Assembly: GCA_002717365.1 (NCBI GenBank)
Contig: PBDJ01000027.1
Coordinates: 17,717-81,716 of the forward strand
Direction of reading: 5' to 3'
Length of the DNA: 64,000 nt
From: Acidimicrobiaceae bacterium
Lineage (GTDB): Bacteria > Actinomycetota > Acidimicrobiia > Acidimicrobiales > MedAcidi-G1
Positions 5,718-14,074 of the stretch are shown piece after piece. The notes beneath the pieces were generated by a model. That model was not told the DNA's origin, made no database searches, and saw nothing but the letters and a program-made list of their open reading frames with translations. Each line of letters starts with the position of its first letter. Position 1 is the stretch's first letter. Both the position numbers and the translations under genes were made by a program.

Positions 5718-7999
5718 AGGCCGAAGAGTTTGTCCGCGGTCAGGGCCAGTACCTCGCAGATCTCCCTGACCAAGACTGTCTCCACGTTGCGTTTGTCAGA
5801 AGCCCTCATGCACACGCAAGGGTTGGAGAGATTCGAGCGCCAGAATCAAGTGCGCTCATTGCAATATGTACGGGGGCCGATCTTCTAGCTGACATCAGCC
5901 CATTCCGTGTAATCGCCCCAGGTCATCTGGACTATGACTGGTATCCACTTGCCCACGATCGTGTTCTTTTTGTTGGAGAGCCCGTGGCGGCCGTGGTAGC
6001 TGAAACCCCATACATCGCTGAAGACTTGGCCGCAGAAGTCGAGGTCGAATATGACCCTCTAGACGCTGTCACGACCCTTGATGAGTCGATAACCGGCGGA
6101 ACCGTTCTCCATGCAGAACTGGAAAACAATGTCCTTTTCAATCTTCCTGTTAATGAAGGTGCAACAGCAGACACGTTTGCCGCAGCCCATCTCGTTGTAG
6201 AGCAAGAATTCGAGTACCCAAGGCAGAATGCACTACCACTCGAAACGCGCGGAGTCTTGGCCCGCTTTGATCCCAGAGACCAGCGCTACACGGTCTTCAC
6301 CTCCACGCAAATGCCCCACTTGATTCGCTCGGCACTCTCACAAATCCTGAACGTCAACGAAGACGACATCCGCGTGATTAAGCCCGATGTTGGAGGAGGC
6401 TTCGGCCTCAAGGGACAACTCTTCCCTGAAGAGGTCGTCCTTCCGGCACTAGCTCGGAAACTCGGTCGCCCTCTGAAATGGATTGAAGACCGCCGAGAAA
6501 GCCTGATGGCCGGTGGTCACGCCCACGAGGAACGACTTCATCTTTCTGCTGCGTTTGACGCTGACGGAAATCTTCTCGCGACCAAGTCCCTACTTGATGG
6601 TGACGCCGGTGCGCACTCCACCTTTCCATTTGGAGCAGGGCTGGACCCTCTGACTGGTGCGTTAAATATCTTTGGCGCATACCGCCACAAGGCTTCTGAA
6701 TTCACGGCTCGCGCTTTCGCAACTAACAAAGCCCCTGCTGTTAGTTACCGTGGAGTCGGCCAAATACAGAGCGTTTTCGCAGTTGAGCGACTAATGGACA
6801 TCGCTGCGGATCAACTCAAGTTGGACCCAGCAGAGTTGCGGAAACTTAACCTCTATGAAAACTCTGAGTTCCCAGTTACTTCTCCTGGTGGAAATGAATT
6901 TGATACTGGGTCATACAGGGAAACTCTGGAGATCGCACTTGATCGAGCCGACTACACGGGCCTCCGAAGAGAGCAAGAAACTGCCCGCGAAGAGGGTCGG
7001 CTGTACGGCATAGGGCTAGCAACCTTTAATGAAGTCTCTGGAGTCTCGATCTTTGGGTACGACGGAGCTTCAATCCGGATCGGCCCCGATGGCCAAGTAA
7101 GGGCATTTATTAGCACCGGGTCCAGCGGGCAGGGACATGAGAAGGTCTATGGTCGACTGGTCGCAGAAGCTCTTGGTATCTCTCCAGAACTTGTCCGGGT
7201 TATAGAAGGAGATACTGACTTCTGTCCGGTGGGCGCCGGGACGTACGCAAGTCGCTCAATGGTTACTACGGGGAACTTGCTTGAAAGTGCCGCTAGAGAA
7301 CTACGCGACAAGATCCTAATGATCGGCGGGCTCCTATTGAGCCCAGATGATCTGATTCCAATGGAGAACGCGGCTAACGAACTTCGGATCGCTGACGGTG
7401 TGATCAGCCTCGTTCGTGAGCCAACGGCGACGGTGACGTTCGAAGCGGTCGCGCAGTTGGCTCATATGAAGAACTTTGACTTCCCTCTTCCACAAGAACT
7501 AGTAGAAGCGGGCCTTGAGTGCACACACTACGAACAACACAAGACTGTCTATTCGAATTCTTCCGCTGTGGCCGCAGTGGAAATCGATCCTGATACGGCT
7601 CAGTTTTCTATCCGTCGCTGTGTAATCATCGGTGACTGCGGAAGGATCTTTGACTCCTCAACCGTTGATGCTCAACTTGTGGGCGGAGCTGCGATGGGCT
7701 TGGGATGTGCACTGTTTGAACATCTCGCATACGACAGCAACGGACAGATACTCACCACCAGTCTCCTGGATTACTTAGTTCCAGTATCAACTGATATTCC
7801 ACAAATTGAAATTGGTCATCTAGAGACGCCATCAACCTTCTCCGCAAATGGGACTAAGGGAATGGGGGAAGGGGGGACTATGGCCATGCCAGCGGTTCTT
7901 GCAAACGCCGTTGCAGACGCTCTCATGGACAAGGGCCGACTGCTCAACAAGATTCCACTCTCTGAAGAGAATATCTTCCAGTTGCTTCAAATTTCCTAG
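5714..7999 (+). CDS. Molybdenum hydroxylase, molybdopterin-binding large subunit (CoxL/XdhA type)
   Basis: The 761-residue catalytic subunit. The N-terminal a/b-hammerhead domain (RSPHAHARV) is followed by Mo-cofactor domains with VGGGFGLKG near residue 225, SYRGVGQ near residue 345 and GTKGMGEGG near the C-terminus; the Glu of that last motif is the conserved catalytic base. SYRGVGQ differs from the AYRCSFR loop of form I CO dehydrogenase, so aerobic CO oxidation is unlikely. Hydroxylation of a heterocycle or aldehyde fits the family better. No XdhC/CoxF-type maturation factor or cofactor-insertion gene is visible in the island, so the host would have to supply it. An importer of the kind used for nucleosides follows downstream. 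Confidence 0.93.
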   Translation: MKAEEFVRGQGQYLADLPDQDCLHVAFVRSPHAHARVGEIRAPESSALIAICTGADLLADISPFRVIAPGHLDYDWYPLAHDRVLFVGEPVAAVVAETPYIAEDLAAEVEVEYDPLDAVTTLDESITGGTVLHAELENNVLFNLPVNEGATADTFAAAHLVVEQEFEYPRQNALPLETRGVLARFDPRDQRYTVFTSTQMPHLIRSALSQILNVNEDDIRVIKPDVGGGFGLKGQLFPEEVVLPALARKLGRPLKWIEDRRESLMAGGHAHEERLHLSAAFDADGNLLATKSLLDGDAGAHSTFPFGAGLDPLTGALNIFGAYRHKASEFTARAFATNKAPAVSYRGVGQIQSVFAVERLMDIAADQLKLDPAELRKLNLYENSEFPVTSPGGNEFDTGSYRETLEIALDRADYTGLRREQETAREEGRLYGIGLATFNEVSGVSIFGYDGASIRIGPDGQVRAFISTGSSGQGHEKVYGRLVAEALGISPELVRVIEGDTDFCPVGAGTYASRSMVTTGNLLESAARELRDKILMIGGLLLSPDDLIPMENAANELRIADGVISLVREPTATVTFEAVAQLAHMKNFDFPLPQELVEAGLECTHYEQHKTVYSNSSAVAAVEIDPDTAQFSIRRCVIIGDCGRIFDSSTVDAQLVGGAAMGLGCALFEHLAYDSNGQILTTSLLDYLVPVSTDIPQIEIGHLETPSTFSANGTKGMGEGGTMAMPAVLANAVADALMDKGRLLNKIPLSEENIFQLLQIS

Positions 8000-8094
8000 G
8001 GCCTCATTGTTCAACAAGTAAAGATCCAATACCAACTAATAGAAACACCATTCACTAAGACTCGATGTCTAAGTAGCGATTGAGAGGATTTGCT

Positions 8095-9243
8095 ATGCGA
8101 CACCCATTAAAGACACTTATAGCCACCTTGGTCATTTCTATGGTTGCAATCGGTTGTAGTTCTGAAGCGGACGAGAGTGCCGCTTCTGCCACAACGGCTG
8201 CTCCGGCCACAACGGCTGCTCCGGCCACAACGGCTGCTGGTGTTGAGCCAATCGGGGTCGCGATGCTGATCGCTGATTCCACTTGTGCGGATGAGGGTTA
8301 TTTCCTCACGCATTGTGAAGGTCTCGAAGCGATTGGGGCCATGGACGGAGTCGAGTGGACTGCGCTTGAGGAATTCATTCCTGTGACCGAGGAATACACG
8401 CAGCTCACTGAGCAGTACATCGCTGATGGTGCCAGTATTGTGATTGATCCGGGAGCAGTCGGTGATGTCTTCCTGGACGGATGTTCTGGTATGGGTGTTG
8501 CCTGTTTCCAGACGTATGGCCTTCCAGATGCTGACGGAAACTTTGCGGATGATGTCGTGGCTTACTACCCACGGCACTGGGAATCCGCTTACCTGTCAGG
8601 TGTCGCAGCTGGGCATGTGACAGAAACTGGCCACCTCGGGTACGTGGTTTCGTTCGATGTTCCTCTCATCGTCGCAAACGTAAACGCGTTCCTGATGGGC
8701 TGTCAGTCCGTCCGAAGTGACTGCATGATCAGCACGGTGACGATCAACTCTTGGTACGACCCGCCACAGGAGGTCGAAGCCACTAACGCTTTGGTCAACG
8801 GCGGCGCTGATGTTCTCTTCGGCTTCATCGATGATCCTTCGGTGATCGCGACAGCAGAGGAGCGCGGTGTTTGGGCCGTCACGATGTTCAAGGACATGCG
8901 CCGCTTCGGTGAGAACGCTTACCTGACTTCTGCCCTGATGAACTGGGATGACTTCTACACAGAAGAGGTCGGAAACGTTCTCAACGGCACATGGACTGGT
9001 GGACGCCTAGAACTATTCGACCTTGGTGTAGGCCATGACATCGATGCGTTCGGAGCCAACGTGCCTGCGGACGTACAGAGTGCCGTGATGGACGTGCGTC
9101 AACAGATGCTCGACGGTTCCTTCAACCCGTTCGTCGGACCTATCTACGACACCAATGGTGAAATGCAGATTGGTGCTGGAGAGGAACTCACGGACGACTA
9201 CATGTACTCCAAGTGGGATTGGTACATCGACGGCGTCGGGTGA
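8095..9243 (+). CDS. BMP-family substrate-binding lipoprotein of an ABC importer
   Basis: Periplasmic-type basic membrane protein (BMP/PnrA, type I fold), the solute receptor for the transporter encoded next. ATG 8095 follows GAGAGGA by eight bases and yields a signal peptide with lipobox Cys (VAIGC). A short TTAAPATTAAP linker then leads into the ligand-binding domain. LGYVVSFDVPLIVANVNAF and GGADVLFGFIDDPS are standard elements. Characterised members of this family bind nucleosides or related compounds; the ligand here is unknown. The gene is separated from the ATPase gene by 180 bases with a strong hairpin, which could keep receptor mRNA in excess. Confidence 0.9.
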   Translation: MRHPLKTLIATLVISMVAIGCSSEADESAASATTAAPATTAAPATTAAGVEPIGVAMLIADSTCADEGYFLTHCEGLEAIGAMDGVEWTALEEFIPVTEEYTQLTEQYIADGASIVIDPGAVGDVFLDGCSGMGVACFQTYGLPDADGNFADDVVAYYPRHWESAYLSGVAAGHVTETGHLGYVVSFDVPLIVANVNAFLMGCQSVRSDCMISTVTINSWYDPPQEVEATNALVNGGADVLFGFIDDPSVIATAEERGVWAVTMFKDMRRFGENAYLTSALMNWDDFYTEEVGNVLNGTWTGGRLELFDLGVGHDIDAFGANVPADVQSAVMDVRQQMLDGSFNPFVGPIYDTNGEMQIGAGEELTDDYMYSKWDWYIDGVG

Positions 9244-9300
9244 GGTTTGATTCAAAAGAGTGCTTCACGGCAGATGGGCCCTACATAGACAACGCTGGTA

Positions 9301-9331
9301 CGGGGGAACTCCGAAATCGGGGGTTCCCCCG
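9301..9331 (+). terminator. Strong hairpin between receptor and ATPase genes
   Basis: CGGGGGAAC (9301-9309) pairs perfectly with GTTCCCCCG (9323-9331), and inner CCG/CGG pairs close an AAAT loop. No T-run follows. It is probably an mRNA-stabilising or attenuating element that raises receptor expression relative to the downstream transporter subunits, a layout common in ABC importer operons. Confidence 0.55.
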
Positions 9332-9423
9332 GCCAGTGGGCCGAGTTGGGCGGGTAGTAGGTCCAGATTCGAAGGATGCTCCTGCCCTTGAAGGATCATT
9401 TACCTGGTGAGGGGATTTAGGAA

Positions 9424-10974
9424 ATGATTGTCGAGGACAATGCCCCACGGTCGGCGATCGCACCCCTCGTGGAAATGCGTGAAGTCACCAAACAGTTTGG
9501 CAGTTTGACAGCAGTTAACCGCGTTGACCTGGACATTCATGCAGGTGAAGTCCATGCAATTCTCGGTGAGAATGGCGCGGGAAAAACAACACTCATGAAT
9601 GTCCTCACAGGACTCCTCAAGCCTGATTCAGGTCAAATATTCCTTGATGGATCAGAAATCTCCATCTCTTCGCCGCGGAAAGCACTTGAACTGGGAATCG
9701 GTATTGTCCACCAGCACTTTCGTCTAGTCGAGAACTTTACTGCCGCCGAGAATCTCCACCTCGGCTGGAACGACACACCTCGACTCGCGGGCAACAAGGA
9801 TCTCATTGACCGGACACATGCCTTGGCAAAGCAATTCAACCTTGACGTTGAACCCAATGCCCGGATCTGGCAGTTATCCGTTGGCGAACAACAGCGTGTT
9901 GCAATCTTGCGCACACTGTCACGCGGAGCCCGAATCCTGATACTGGATGAACCAACTGCAGTTCTAACTCCGCCCGAAGCCGAGCGACTATTTGAAATGC
10001 TTCGCGGCCTCGCAGAAAGCAGTAACCGTGCCGTGATCTTCATTTCCCACAAACTGGACGAAGTAATCACTGCTTCCGATCAGGTAACAGTCCTCCGAGC
10101 AGGTAGTCGTGTCAACACACTGAGAACGGTTGACTGCAATCAAGAACTTTTAGCAGAGATGATGATCGGCCGACACCTAGACACCCAACCTGCTCCACCT
10201 GCCAAGGATTTGGGTCCGGCGGTACTGGTTGGAAAAAGAATCGTAGTCAGAAATGACCGCGGACTTCCTGCACTGGAGAACATCGATCTTGAACTCCGAT
10301 CAGGTGAAATCATCGGAGTAGCGGGAGTTGCCGGAAATGGACAACGAGAGTTATCTGAAGTTCTCACAGGACTCCGTTCTATAGATACCGGACAGATTTT
10401 CGTGGGTGATCAAGAGCTAACCAATGCGGACCCAGCAGATTTTCTTCGAGCCGGAATAGGCCACATCCCCGAAGACCGCTATTCCTCTGGCCTTGTCTCA
10501 TCCGAATCAATCGAACACAACGCCATTCTTCGCGCCTTTCGAGACCCACCAATCCGGCGGGGCCTATTCCTCAGCCCAGCAGATATCAAGAACCATGCAG
10601 AACAGTTGGTTAATACGGTCAAGATTGCAGTTAGAGACCTGAGGTCTAGTGTCCGAGCACTTTCCGGCGGAAATGCACAGCGATTACTCACAGGACGTGA
10701 GATTGCTGCCGCATCAAAGGTGCTTGTGGCCGTCCACCCCACGCGAGGACTTGATGTCGGGGCGGCTGAGGCAGTTCGTCAAGTACTACTGAAGGCCCGA
10801 GATTCAGGAGTTGGGATTCTCTTAATATCTGAAGATCTTTCAGAATTGCTGAGTTTGGCTGATCGTATTGTTGTGATGTTCCGGGGGCGATTGACCGGTG
10901 AGTTCAACAAGTACGAATACGACGTCAACACCCTTGGTCTACTAATGGGCGGCAGCCCGGTAGAAGTCAGTTAG
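9424..10974 (+). CDS. ABC importer ATPase, double nucleotide-binding domain (nucleoside/sugar type)
   Basis: A 516-residue protein with two fused ATPase domains, as in the YufO/RbsA group that works with BMP receptors. The first half has a full Walker A (GENGAGKTT, residues 48-56), signature LSVGEQQRV and Walker B LILDEPTAVL. The second half has a degenerate Walker A (GVAGNGQREL), signature LSGGNAQRL and VAVHPTRGLDVGA, where the Walker B acidic pair is missing as usual for this group. One composite site is therefore expected to hydrolyse ATP. The ATG at 9424 follows a GAGGGG stretch. The two permease genes come directly after. Confidence 0.93.
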   Translation: MIVEDNAPRSAIAPLVEMREVTKQFGSLTAVNRVDLDIHAGEVHAILGENGAGKTTLMNVLTGLLKPDSGQIFLDGSEISISSPRKALELGIGIVHQHFRLVENFTAAENLHLGWNDTPRLAGNKDLIDRTHALAKQFNLDVEPNARIWQLSVGEQQRVAILRTLSRGARILILDEPTAVLTPPEAERLFEMLRGLAESSNRAVIFISHKLDEVITASDQVTVLRAGSRVNTLRTVDCNQELLAEMMIGRHLDTQPAPPAKDLGPAVLVGKRIVVRNDRGLPALENIDLELRSGEIIGVAGVAGNGQRELSEVLTGLRSIDTGQIFVGDQELTNADPADFLRAGIGHIPEDRYSSGLVSSESIEHNAILRAFRDPPIRRGLFLSPADIKNHAEQLVNTVKIAVRDLRSSVRALSGGNAQRLLTGREIAAASKVLVAVHPTRGLDVGAAEAVRQVLLKARDSGVGILLISEDLSELLSLADRIVVMFRGRLTGEFNKYEYDVNTLGLLMGGSPVEVS

Positions 10975-10984
10975 GGATATTGCC

Positions 10985-12187
10985 ATGTCAGGTGAGATCA
11001 CATCTTCTATGGAGAGTGAATCAATTCAATCTTTGCAAGATCCCAGAGAACGAAAGCCACGCAGTTGGAAGATTGAATTAAGGACAGATAATCCTAAGAG
11101 AGGCTTATACCGGCTATCTGCAATCTTACTAGGAGTTTGCATTGCACTAATTGCCATTCAACTTGGAATTAGCGAGGGGAATGCTTTCGAACGAATCCTA
11201 AAAGCAACTGTTGGTAGTAGGAGAGGAATAGAAAACGTCCTCGAACTGGCGGCGCCCCTAATGGTAACCGGGCTTGCAGCAGCCATTGCAATAAAACTTG
11301 GTGCCTGGAACGTCGGTGTCGAGGGACAATTCTTTATGGGTGCTTGGGCCGCAGCAGGTATTGCCTTCGCTCTAGATGGTCTTTCTGGTCCACCGCTCCT
11401 AACACTCATGTTCATGGGTGCCACCGGAGCTGGCGCTGTCTGGATGCTCATCCCTGCTCTCGCACGCGCCTATCTGAATATCAGCGAAATCCTTACAACC
11501 TTGATGCTTAATTTCGTAGCGATGGCCTTCCTCGCGTACTGGACGACTGGCCCATGGCGGGACCCCCGCTCCCAGGGGGCTGTCCTCGCAACTCCAAAGC
11601 TTCCTGAACAAACAAGACTTCCAACAACCTCAATCGCCGGAGTCGAAATAGGATTTGGCATCTTCATCGGGTTGGTTCTGGCAATACTCCTCACGACCAT
11701 ATTCCGTAAGTCAGTTCTCGGATATATGGTCACAACGGTTGGAGCCAGCGAGCGCGCTGGAGCATACGCTGGTATAAAAGTCCGCCGGCTCCTAGTAACA
11801 GTTCTCCTCGCATCCGGTGCTGCCGCCGGTCTCGCCGGCGTAACCCATATGACCGGCGGGGCAATCAACCGGTACTCGACCTCTCTCTCGAGCAACACTG
11901 GCTACATGGGAATCGCTGTCGCAGTTCTCGCCGGAGGGTCATTCCTCGGAACCGCCGCGATGGCTCTGGTCGTAGGAGCGATCGTCGCTGCCGGAAATTC
12001 ATTACGTATCTTGGACGTCGGATCTGAACTAGGTCGATTTGGGCTGACCGGATTCATACTAGTTATAGCAGCAGTAGGTGAAGGACTCTCCCGCTACCGA
12101 CTCGTCCGGCGCCGTCCAATCGACGCAGCAAATATTGCTGATTCTCCACCCACCGCGACCAATTCAACAGAGGATACGAATACTTAA
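10985..12187 (+). CDS. ABC importer permease, first subunit (YufP type)
   Basis: A 400-residue integral membrane protein of the branched-chain amino acid/ribose/nucleoside permease class (BPD_transp_2). A polar N-terminal 40 residues precede about eight to nine hydrophobic segments. KLGAWNVGVEGQFFMGAWAA matches the conserved cytoplasmic loop that contacts the ATPase, and INRYSTSLSSNTGYMGIAVA is another hallmark. It starts ten bases after the ATPase stop. The C-terminal 30 residues are hydrophilic and Thr/Asn-rich. Its partner permease begins immediately at 12188. Confidence 0.92.
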   Translation: MSGEITSSMESESIQSLQDPRERKPRSWKIELRTDNPKRGLYRLSAILLGVCIALIAIQLGISEGNAFERILKATVGSRRGIENVLELAAPLMVTGLAAAIAIKLGAWNVGVEGQFFMGAWAAAGIAFALDGLSGPPLLTLMFMGATGAGAVWMLIPALARAYLNISEILTTLMLNFVAMAFLAYWTTGPWRDPRSQGAVLATPKLPEQTRLPTTSIAGVEIGFGIFIGLVLAILLTTIFRKSVLGYMVTTVGASERAGAYAGIKVRRLLVTVLLASGAAAGLAGVTHMTGGAINRYSTSLSSNTGYMGIAVAVLAGGSFLGTAAMALVVGAIVAAGNSLRILDVGSELGRFGLTGFILVIAAVGEGLSRYRLVRRRPIDAANIADSPPTATNSTEDTNT

Positions 12188-13123
12188 ATGGAACTTGATC
12201 TCTGGCAAGAAACTCTGCTCCAAGCGATTGTTCTTGGCACTCCTCTGCTTTTCGTGGCTTCCGGTGAACTCCTTGGACAAAAGGTGGGAGTATTTAACAT
12301 CGGCATAGAGGGTGTCATGCTGATGGGAGCTGTAGCTGGTTTTGTAGGCATGCACGAATCCAGCAATATCGCAATTGGCATCCTCAGTGCTGCAGTATTT
12401 GGGGCACTATTTTCATCTCTATTTGCACTCGCAACTGTTGTATTCCGCGCCAATCAGGTGGTCTCTGGATTTGGTCTATGGCTGTTAGGATTAGGATTAT
12501 CAAGCCAAATAGGACGTGGCTATACCGGAATTAGAGCTAGTAATCCTATCGAACGGTGGGAAATTCCATTACTGCACGACATTCCGATTTTCGGCCCAGT
12601 ATTGTTCGCACATCTTTGGGCCGTATATCTTGCATTTCTTTCCCCCCTTTTGCTGTGGTTTATCTTACAGAGAACACGCCATGGGTTGAATATCAGATCG
12701 ATCGGTGAGGACCCCGCCGCCGCCGACACAACCGGCGTTGCAGTGACTGCGTGGAGATTCCTCTATGTCTCTCTCGGTGGTGGCTTAGTTGGCTTGGGTG
12801 GAGCCTTCCTCTCACTTGGCACCTCACAAACTTTTACACAGTTCATGACTAGTGGCCTTGGCTGGATTGGACTGGCGATAGTGATGTTCGCTGGCTGGCA
12901 ACCGCTACGACTAATCCTGGGTGCCTACCTCTTCGGAGGACTTCGAGCTCTAGATTTCGCCGCTCAATCAGCCGACTGGAACATTCCATCAGAATTTCTT
13001 GCCATGCTGCCCTTCTTAGGGACACTGTTGGTGCTGCTAGTCGGCGCATGGCGATTTAGAAATCGTCCAGGTGCAAGTGCCGCACCTGCTGCACTTGGAA
13101 TATCCTTCTTTCGCGGAGGGTGA
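12188..13123 (+). CDS. ABC importer permease, second subunit (YufQ type)
   Basis: A 311-residue permease paralogous to the previous gene, completing a heterodimeric channel. The conserved loop GQKVGVFNIGIEGVMLMGAV is near residue 35, and SGLGWIGLAIVMFAGWQP near residue 235 is typical of the YufQ side. The ATG abuts the TAA of the first permease with no spacer, so translation is probably coupled. Together, 8095-13123 encode a complete importer: receptor, ATPase and two permeases. Confidence 0.92.
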   Translation: MELDLWQETLLQAIVLGTPLLFVASGELLGQKVGVFNIGIEGVMLMGAVAGFVGMHESSNIAIGILSAAVFGALFSSLFALATVVFRANQVVSGFGLWLLGLGLSSQIGRGYTGIRASNPIERWEIPLLHDIPIFGPVLFAHLWAVYLAFLSPLLLWFILQRTRHGLNIRSIGEDPAAADTTGVAVTAWRFLYVSLGGGLVGLGGAFLSLGTSQTFTQFMTSGLGWIGLAIVMFAGWQPLRLILGAYLFGGLRALDFAAQSADWNIPSEFLAMLPFLGTLLVLLVGAWRFRNRPGASAAPAALGISFFRGG

Positions 13124-13132
13124 AAGGCCAGG

Positions 13133-14020
13133 ATGATTAAAGCCATAGACGTTCATACCCATCCCTCCGATGCCTGCACCCACCGGCGCCAAGGAGAGTG
13201 GCTGGAACACGCAGAACGCTATTTCAAGCAACCACAGACAGAGATCACCCTCGACCAGCAAGCCGACCTCTACCGAGAGCGTGAAATGTTGGCGGTGGTT
13301 CTTGCCCTCGACGAGGAAACCGTTACAGGCCGGCCCCCTGACTCCAACGACGAACTCGCGGCGGCCGTAGCGCGTAACTCAGACGTCTTAGTTGGCTTTG
13401 GTTCAGTCGACCCAGCGAAGGGCGCTCTAGCAGTGAGGGAAGTACATCGATGCGTGGAGGATCTCGGGCTCCGAGGCATGAAGTTTATGCCTCTTACCCA
13501 AGCTTTCTTTTTGGACGACCCATCCGTACGACCGGTCTTTGAAGCCTGTGCCGACCTGTCTGTACCGGTAATGATCCATACCGGTACAACTGGCATCGGA
13601 GCGGGTGCACCCGGAGGAATGGGTATCCGGTTGAAGTACGGTCGTCCAATTCCCCACTTGGACGATCTCGCAGCCGAAATACCTCAGCTGACAATAATTG
13701 GGGCCCATCCCGGTTGGCCCTGGTGCGAGGAGATGATCGCCGTCATGTGGCATAAGGCCAACGTGTTCATGGACCTCTCGGGCTGGGCGCCGAAATACCT
13801 ACCAGAATCCATAATTCAGAATGCGAATACCCTTCTGAAGGATCGAGTTCTCTTTGGTTCTGACTTCCCTGTCTTCCATCCTGATCGATGGATGTCCGAG
13901 TTTGCGGAAGCGGATTTCCGTGATGAAGTGAGGGATGGAATCCTTCGAGAGAATGCTGCTCGACTACTTGGAATCAATCTTGATGCTTGTGTGCCAGGAA
14001 GCCCAATTCCATATACATAG
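13133..14020 (+). CDS. Amidohydrolase-family (amidohydrolase_2) metal-dependent enzyme
   Basis: A 295-residue TIM-barrel enzyme of the ACMSD/2-pyrone-hydrolase branch of the amidohydrolase superfamily. Metal-site elements are DVHTHPS near residue 6 (H-x-H), MIHTGTTG (His), GAHPGWPW (His) and LFGSDFP (Asp). Members hydrolyse, hydrate or decarboxylate ring-derived acids. GGAGGG lies ahead of the ATG. A second, divergent copy of the same family occurs in the island's other operon (29308-30231), so the pathway may need two such steps. The substrate cannot be read from the sequence. Confidence 0.87.
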   Translation: MIKAIDVHTHPSDACTHRRQGEWLEHAERYFKQPQTEITLDQQADLYREREMLAVVLALDEETVTGRPPDSNDELAAAVARNSDVLVGFGSVDPAKGALAVREVHRCVEDLGLRGMKFMPLTQAFFLDDPSVRPVFEACADLSVPVMIHTGTTGIGAGAPGGMGIRLKYGRPIPHLDDLAAEIPQLTIIGAHPGWPWCEEMIAVMWHKANVFMDLSGWAPKYLPESIIQNANTLLKDRVLFGSDFPVFHPDRWMSEFAEADFRDEVRDGILRENAARLLGINLDACVPGSPIPYT

Positions 14021-14074
14021 AGGGAACAGGAGAGGTCGGTTGCTTGGGCAACCCACCGATAGGTACGTAGAAAC

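Noticed and set aside
5714..7999. Aerobic CO dehydrogenase large subunit (form I CoxL)
   Set aside because: The AYRCSFR active-site loop is absent (SYRGVGQ instead), so the gene is described only as a Mo-hydroxylase large subunit.
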